Shown one piece after another: positions 4,968 through 9,090 of a stretch of DNA of 9,090 nucleotides. How positions within the stretch are numbered: position 1 is the stretch's first letter; every line of letters begins with the position of its first letter. The notes beneath the pieces were generated by a model. The model made no database searches. It worked only from the letters and a program-made list of their open reading frames with translations, and was not told the DNA's origin. Made by a program: the position numbers and the translations under genes. Source of the DNA: Spirochaetia bacterium (GTDB lineage Bacteria > Spirochaetota > Spirochaetia > Treponematales > Breznakiellaceae); assembly GCA_025997755.1 (NCBI GenBank), contig BNVA01000080.1, positions 1 to 9,090 of the forward strand, in the 5' to 3' direction.

Positions 4968-7640
4968 ATGAATGTGCTGTACACAATACTAATCTACCCT
5001 ATAACACAGATAATTGAATTTGTATTTACATTCTGTCTTAGGATTTTTAAAAACACAGGTGTCTGCGTTATAGCGATAAGCGTGGTGATAAGCATATTAA
5101 CGCTGCCGTTATACGCCATTGCGGAAAAATGGCAGCAGCTTGAGCGTGATACACAAAAGCGGTTAAAAACAAAAGTTGATAGAATAAAAGCGGTATTTTC
5201 CGGTGATGAACAGTACATGATCCTTACAACGTACTACCATCAAAATCACTACCACCCGATATTCGCCCTGCGCAGTTCATTTGGTTTATTGATACAGATA
5301 CCTTTTTTTATAGCCGCGTATTCTTATCTTTACAATCTTAGCGTTTTGCGCGGAACGCATTTTCTTTTTTTAAACGACCTAGGTGCTCCGGACAAATTGA
5401 TACACCTGTTAGGATTTGACATAAATTTACTGCCCATTGTTATGACGGTGATAAATATTATCGCCGGGGCTGTGTACCTGCGTGGTTTTCCTTTAAAAGA
5501 AAAAATACAACTCTACGGTATGGCGGTAATTTTTTTAGTTTTGCTCTACAACTCTCCGTCGGGGCTTGTTGTCTACTGGACGCTTAACAATATATTTTCT
5601 TTATTAAAAAATATTTACTACAAGATAACATTTAAACAAAAGAGTTTGGCTGTCTGCGCTGCGGCAAGCGTTTTGTTTATTTTTATTGCCTACTATGTTT
5701 ATTTTATCTATAAGGGTTCAACAGAGCTTAGGCAGGTTATTGCCGCCCTTTGCCTTGCAATTGCCGCTGTTATCCCTTGCCTTGTTATTTTTCCGCAAAA
5801 AATATTTAAAAAAGTTAAACAACCCGGTTATACGGAAAAAAATACCGCGTCTGTTTTTTTCTTTTCCTGCGCGGCATTGTGGGTTCTTATAGGTATCACA
5901 GTTCCCGCGTTATTTATTGCATCATCGCCGCAGGAATTTGCTTTTATAGATTCTTATACAAACCCTTTGTATTTTGTTTTTAATACGGCGATGCAGGCGG
6001 CAGGGCTTATACTCTTTTGGCCGTTATGTATTTATTTTCTTTTCCGTGAAAGTTCAGGCAGAGTATTTTCGCTTATAGCCGCATCTCTTTTATTTGCCGC
6101 TCTTATAAATGTTCTTTTCTTTCCGGGTAATTACGGCATTATATCTATCAATTTTGTTTATGCAACAGGCGTTGGCCATTCAAACGATGTTATTATAAAA
6201 AATCTTTTTATTTTGATCATTCCTGCTGTATGCCGTGCTGTTCTATACTACGCAAATTTACAAAAGATAACTTCCGTAATCTGTGCAATTTGTCTTTTTG
6301 CGGTTTCCGGTTTAGCTTTTTACAATATTTTTGAGATACACAAAGGGTTTAATGAGTTAAAAGAATTTAAAAAAGCGCCCACTCCCGAAGTTACATCAAT
6401 AGAACCGGTTTTTAATTTATCACGAACCGGAAAGAACACAGTTATAATAATGTTAGACAGGGCAAGCAGCGTTTTTGTTCCTTACATTTTTGAAGAAGCC
6501 CCCGAACTAAAAAACATATACTCAGGTTTTGTATACTATCCAAACACGGTTTCCTTCAATGGCTGGACAAATTTAGGCGCTCCGCCGATCTTCGGAGGGT
6601 ATGAATACACGCCTACAGGAATTAACGAAAGGGACACTACGCCGGTTGTTACAAAGCACAACGAAGCATTGCTGCTTATGCCGCGCCTTTTTTCAGAAGC
6701 CGGTTTTGAAGTAACAATTACCGATCCCACATATCCTAATTTAAGCAGCAAAGACGACCTTCGAATATACGAACCGTATCCCGAAATAAAAGCCCTTATT
6801 ACGGACGGCGTGTATAAAAACTTATGGCTTAAAGAGCAAAATTTTTATGTTCCTGCAACAAGTTCGATCATAAAAAGAAATCTTTTGTGGTACAGCCTTT
6901 TTAAAGCCTCGCCATACCTTCTTAGAAAGGGAATGTATCTTAACGGCGATTGGTGTTCTCCTGTTCAATCACAAAAAATTACGGAAGCTCTGGATGGTTA
7001 TTCCGTGTTAGACTATCTGCCGCGTTTAACCGGCTTTGAGCCTAAAAAAGAAAACACGGCTCTTGTTATGGTAAACAATACAACGCATAACCTTGCCTTT
7101 TATCAAGCGCCGGACTATAGACCGTCATATTCAATAACCAATTACGGCACAAGTAAATTTGGAAAAGAAATTGCGTATCATTCATTTATTGCCTCGTTAA
7201 AGAGAATAGGGGAATGGCTTGAGTTTTTAAAAAAAGAAAATGTTTACGACAACACAAGGATTATTTTAGTATCCGATCACGGCAATCAAGTGAACTATGC
7301 CACCTATATCGGGCTTCCTTTTAATGTTGATAATTTTAATCCTGTTCTGCTGGTAAAAGATTTTAACTCAAGCGGAGAGCCTAAAACCGATATGACTTTT
7401 ATGACAAACGCCGATGTTCCTTCCATTGCGTTTAACGGTCTTATTGAAAACCCTGTAAACCCGTGGACAAATAAAAAGATCGATATGAGTGCGAAAGAAA
7501 AACCGCAGTATATAGCAATATCTGCTTCCGTAAATCTTGAAAACCCTAATTCAACACAAATACATCTTGATCAAAAAAATAATTACTATGTAAAAGAAAA
7601 TATTTTTGAAGCAAAAAATTGGGAGAAAGCAGGACAATGA
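4968..7640 (+). CDS. YidC/Oxa1-like membrane protein fused to a C-terminal alkaline-phosphatase-superfamily (LTA-synthase/sulfatase-like) domain
   Basis: Residues 1-220 are a YidC/Oxa1-like domain. It shows TLPLYAIAEKWQQ after the first core helix, then HPIFALRSSFGLLIQIPFF (96-114) and the hallmark NSPSGLVVYWTLNNIFSLLKN (195-215). About seven more hydrophobic segments follow (near 226-247, 254-275, 294-318, 332-359, 366-386, 407-427, 433-455). Residues 485-840 form a probably periplasmic catalytic domain: TVIIMLDRAS (metal-ligand candidate Asp497), GWTNLGAPPIFGGYEYTP (nucleophile candidate Thr534), NNTTHN (His707, substrate-binding candidate) and LVSDHGNQ (Asp770, His771). This pattern resembles LTA synthases and phosphoethanolamine transferases more than true sulfatases, because no C/S-x-P-x-R formylglycine motif is seen. 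The groove Arg of active YidC is replaced by Ser42. No Shine-Dalgarno lies near the ATG; a GGAG is 16 nt away. The stop overlaps the next gene by ATGA. The substrate is unknown; envelope polymer synthesis is inferred. Confidence 0.88.
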   Translation: MNVLYTILIYPITQIIEFVFTFCLRIFKNTGVCVIAISVVISILTLPLYAIAEKWQQLERDTQKRLKTKVDRIKAVFSGDEQYMILTTYYHQNHYHPIFALRSSFGLLIQIPFFIAAYSYLYNLSVLRGTHFLFLNDLGAPDKLIHLLGFDINLLPIVMTVINIIAGAVYLRGFPLKEKIQLYGMAVIFLVLLYNSPSGLVVYWTLNNIFSLLKNIYYKITFKQKSLAVCAAASVLFIFIAYYVYFIYKGSTELRQVIAALCLAIAAVIPCLVIFPQKIFKKVKQPGYTEKNTASVFFFSCAALWVLIGITVPALFIASSPQEFAFIDSYTNPLYFVFNTAMQAAGLILFWPLCIYFLFRESSGRVFSLIAASLLFAALINVLFFPGNYGIISINFVYATGVGHSNDVIIKNLFILIIPAVCRAVLYYANLQKITSVICAICLFAVSGLAFYNIFEIHKGFNELKEFKKAPTPEVTSIEPVFNLSRTGKNTVIIMLDRASSVFVPYIFEEAPELKNIYSGFVYYPNTVSFNGWTNLGAPPIFGGYEYTPTGINERDTTPVVTKHNEALLLMPRLFSEAGFEVTITDPTYPNLSSKDDLRIYEPYPEIKALITDGVYKNLWLKEQNFYVPATSSIIKRNLLWYSLFKASPYLLRKGMYLNGDWCSPVQSQKITEALDGYSVLDYLPRLTGFEPKKENTALVMVNNTTHNLAFYQAPDYRPSYSITNYGTSKFGKEIAYHSFIASLKRIGEWLEFLKKENVYDNTRIILVSDHGNQVNYATYIGLPFNVDNFNPVLLVKDFNSSGEPKTDMTFMTNADVPSIAFNGLIENPVNPWTNKKIDMSAKEKPQYIAISASVNLENPNSTQIHLDQKNNYYVKENIFEAKNWEKAGQ

Positions 7641-8863
7641 ATTTACATCTCTTATATATAGACCCGGGCACGGGGAGTATGCTTTTTTCTATATTGATAG
7701 GAATTGCATCGCTTGGTTATTTTTTATTCCGTGCCTTGATTATAAAGTTAAAAGTTGTTTTTTCAGGCGGAGCGGCGGCAAAAACAGGGTCTGCAACTCC
7801 TTATGTAATTTACTGCGAGGGCAGGCAGTATTGGAATGTTTTTAAACCTGTTGCAGATGAATTTGAAAAAAGACAAATTGACGTTTTATACCTTACATCG
7901 GCAGATGATGATCCTGTTTTTGAAAACAACTACAAATACATAAAGGCGGAGTACATAGGAGAGGGAAACAAGGCATACGCCCGGTTAAATATGCTGTCTG
8001 CGGATTTTGTTTTAATGACAACGCCGGGACTGCAGGTTTATCAGTTAAAAAGATCAAAAATGGTTAAACACTATTCCCATATCTTACACATGCCAAGCGA
8101 TGCCGTTACATACCGTTTGTTTGGACTTGATTATTTTGATTCAATTTTATTGACGGGAAGTTATCAGGCGGACGATATACGCAGGCTGGAAAAATTACGC
8201 GGTCTGCCCGAAAAGAAATTGATAACCGTCGGATGTACATATCTTGATGTTTATGAAAAAAATATAAAGCACATAACGGTAGAAGAAAACCATGTTTTTA
8301 CGGTACTTGTTTCGCCTTCGTGGGGACAATCGGCACTGCTTTCAAAATTTGGTACAAAATTGTTAGACCCGCTTGCCGAATCCGGCTTTAGAATAATTGT
8401 ACGCCCGCACCCTCAGTCAAAAAAATCCGAACTCTCCATGCTGGATACATTAACATCGAAATACAAAGATAACAGCCGTGTTGAATGGGATTATGAAAGA
8501 GAAAACATTTATTCTCTCTCAAAAGCCGACATAATGATCTCGGACTTTTCCGGTATTGTTTTTGATTATGTTTTTTTATTTGACAAACCTGTCATATATG
8601 TTCAACAGGGAATGGATCTGCGTCCTTATGATGCCGACGATATTTATACTAAACCCGAAGACCTTTGGCAGTTTCGTACATTGAAAGAAATAGGAATAGA
8701 GCTAAAAGAAACGGATTTTAATAATATTGTTGGCGTTATTAAAAATGCCTCGGACAGCGCGGAATTAAAACAGGCGCGTATTCGGGCAAAGGAAGCGGCA
8801 TGGGAAGCGCACGGCGAATCCGGCAAGCGTGTTGTTGATTTTATTCTGATGCCGCAAGCGTAG
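7637..8863 (+). CDS. CDP-glycerol glycerophosphotransferase-like protein, membrane-anchored
   Basis: The chosen start is the ATG at 7637, which overlaps the upstream stop as ATGA and gives 408 residues; GGGAG (7621-7625) and AGGA (7631-7634) precede it. A TTG at 7619 would add six residues without conserved sequence. The N-terminus has LYIDPGTGSMLF (6-17) followed by one membrane helix to about 40, a membrane lead seen in relatives. The rest is a GT-B-like transferase: TPYVIYCEG (54-62), VLVSPSWGQSALL (223-235), IIVRPHPQSKKSE (253-265) and ADIMISDFSGIVFDYVFLFD (297-316). The RPHP and SDxSG...FDY motifs are those of TagB/TagF-type enzymes, which transfer polyol phosphate from a CDP-activated donor onto a lipid-linked acceptor at the cytoplasmic face. 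Donor (glycerol, ribitol or other) is not determinable. Coupling to the YidC-phosphotransferase gene suggests one pathway. Confidence 0.85.
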   Translation: MNLHLLYIDPGTGSMLFSILIGIASLGYFLFRALIIKLKVVFSGGAAAKTGSATPYVIYCEGRQYWNVFKPVADEFEKRQIDVLYLTSADDDPVFENNYKYIKAEYIGEGNKAYARLNMLSADFVLMTTPGLQVYQLKRSKMVKHYSHILHMPSDAVTYRLFGLDYFDSILLTGSYQADDIRRLEKLRGLPEKKLITVGCTYLDVYEKNIKHITVEENHVFTVLVSPSWGQSALLSKFGTKLLDPLAESGFRIIVRPHPQSKKSELSMLDTLTSKYKDNSRVEWDYERENIYSLSKADIMISDFSGIVFDYVFLFDKPVIYVQQGMDLRPYDADDIYTKPEDLWQFRTLKEIGIELKETDFNNIVGVIKNASDSAELKQARIRAKEAAWEAHGESGKRVVDFILMPQA

Positions 8864-9090
8864 GAAGCGACGACTTTTTATTTTTTAAAAAGGGCTGCTC
8901 TTTTTCCGTAATTGAGTCCAAAACAATCATAGAAAGTTTTTTGTATTTTTCCGGCAATAATTCTGCATCCTCTTCTTCGTAACGCTGTAATATTTCGTTG
9001 AATTCTTCCCGCGCCGTTACATATTTCTTTTGTTTGTAATGAATAAACGCTATTTCGTACTTGGCTCCGTAAACCGCATCTTCCTCCAGG
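8841..9090 (-). CDS. TPR-like protein, C-terminal 82 residues (5' end beyond window)
   Basis: On the minus strand a frame is open from 9089 to a TAA at 8843-8841. It reads LEEDAVYGAKYEIAFIHYKQ at the start visible here and ends LPTLAASE. The segment YGAKYEIAFIHYKQKKYVTA continuing into REEFNEILQRYE has the helix-turn-helix pattern of a tetratricopeptide repeat: small residues at the helix contacts, aromatic residues near the ends and a Lys-Lys-Tyr turn. The rest is charged and ends in a Lys/Ser/Ala-rich tail. No start codon, signal or further domain is visible, so function cannot be assigned; TPR proteins usually mediate protein contacts. Its last 23 nt overlap the end of the convergent transferase gene. 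The frame lacks stops and the protein composition is natural, so I consider it real. Confidence 0.75.
   Translation of the reverse strand, partial: LEEDAVYGAKYEIAFIHYKQKKYVTAREEFNEILQRYEEEDAELLPEKYKKLSMIVLDSITEKEQPFLKNKKSSLPTLAASE

Noticed and set aside
7619..7636. TTG start giving six extra residues on the glycerophosphotransferase-like protein
   Set aside because: The ATG at 7637 forms an ATGA overlap with the upstream stop and directly precedes the conserved LYIDPGTGS lead; the extra residues MGESRT show nothing conserved.
8871..8903. T-rich tract and AAAAAG/CTTTTT hairpin near the convergent gene ends as a bidirectional terminator
   Set aside because: The stem is short and almost all A-T, the T tract is not preceded by a GC hairpin, and the region codes for Lys-rich residues of the minus-strand gene.

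Overview
The window most likely comes from a spirochaete of the genus Treponema or a close relative. The main support is a complete tmRNA gene whose decoded tag, ANNDSYDYALAA, has the ...DS(F/Y)DYALAA ending I associate with treponemal tmRNAs. The moderately AT-rich, densely packed coding is compatible. No ribosomal marker is present, so the genus is an inference.

Layout, left to right. (1) 1-3770: the 3' part of a bacterial alpha-2-macroglobulin gene, which enters the window exactly at its thioester motif, followed 4 nt later by pbpC (penicillin-binding protein 1C). This is a known protease-trap plus peptidoglycan-repair pair. (2) 3797-4517: a promoter drives a 40-residue rubrerythrin-type rubredoxin and a nitroreductase-family flavoprotein, a small redox operon. 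(3) 4526-4916: ssrA (tmRNA) with its own upstream promoter elements. (4) 4968-8863: two genes overlapping by ATGA. The first encodes an 890-residue protein joining a YidC/Oxa1-like domain, about seven further membrane segments and a C-terminal alkaline-phosphatase-superfamily (LTA-synthase/sulfatase-like) domain. The second encodes a membrane-anchored protein resembling CDP-glycerol glycerophosphotransferases. (5) 8841-9090: the C-terminal end of a TPR-like protein on the minus strand, overlapping the preceding gene tail to tail.

The most interesting part is region 4. The YidC-like domain lacks the groove arginine expected of a working insertase. It is fused to a phosphotransferase-like catalytic domain with a threonine nucleophile candidate, and it sits next to a gene for a polyol-phosphate transferase-like enzyme. 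Together these suggest an envelope module that makes or modifies a phosphodiester-linked (teichoic-acid-like) glycolipid or polymer, with a YidC-derived membrane scaffold rather than a general insertase. The domain calls rest on motifs read directly; the pathway is inference.

Every interval between genes is shorter than 100 bases. No insertion sequence, CRISPR array, tRNA gene or convincing intrinsic terminator was seen.
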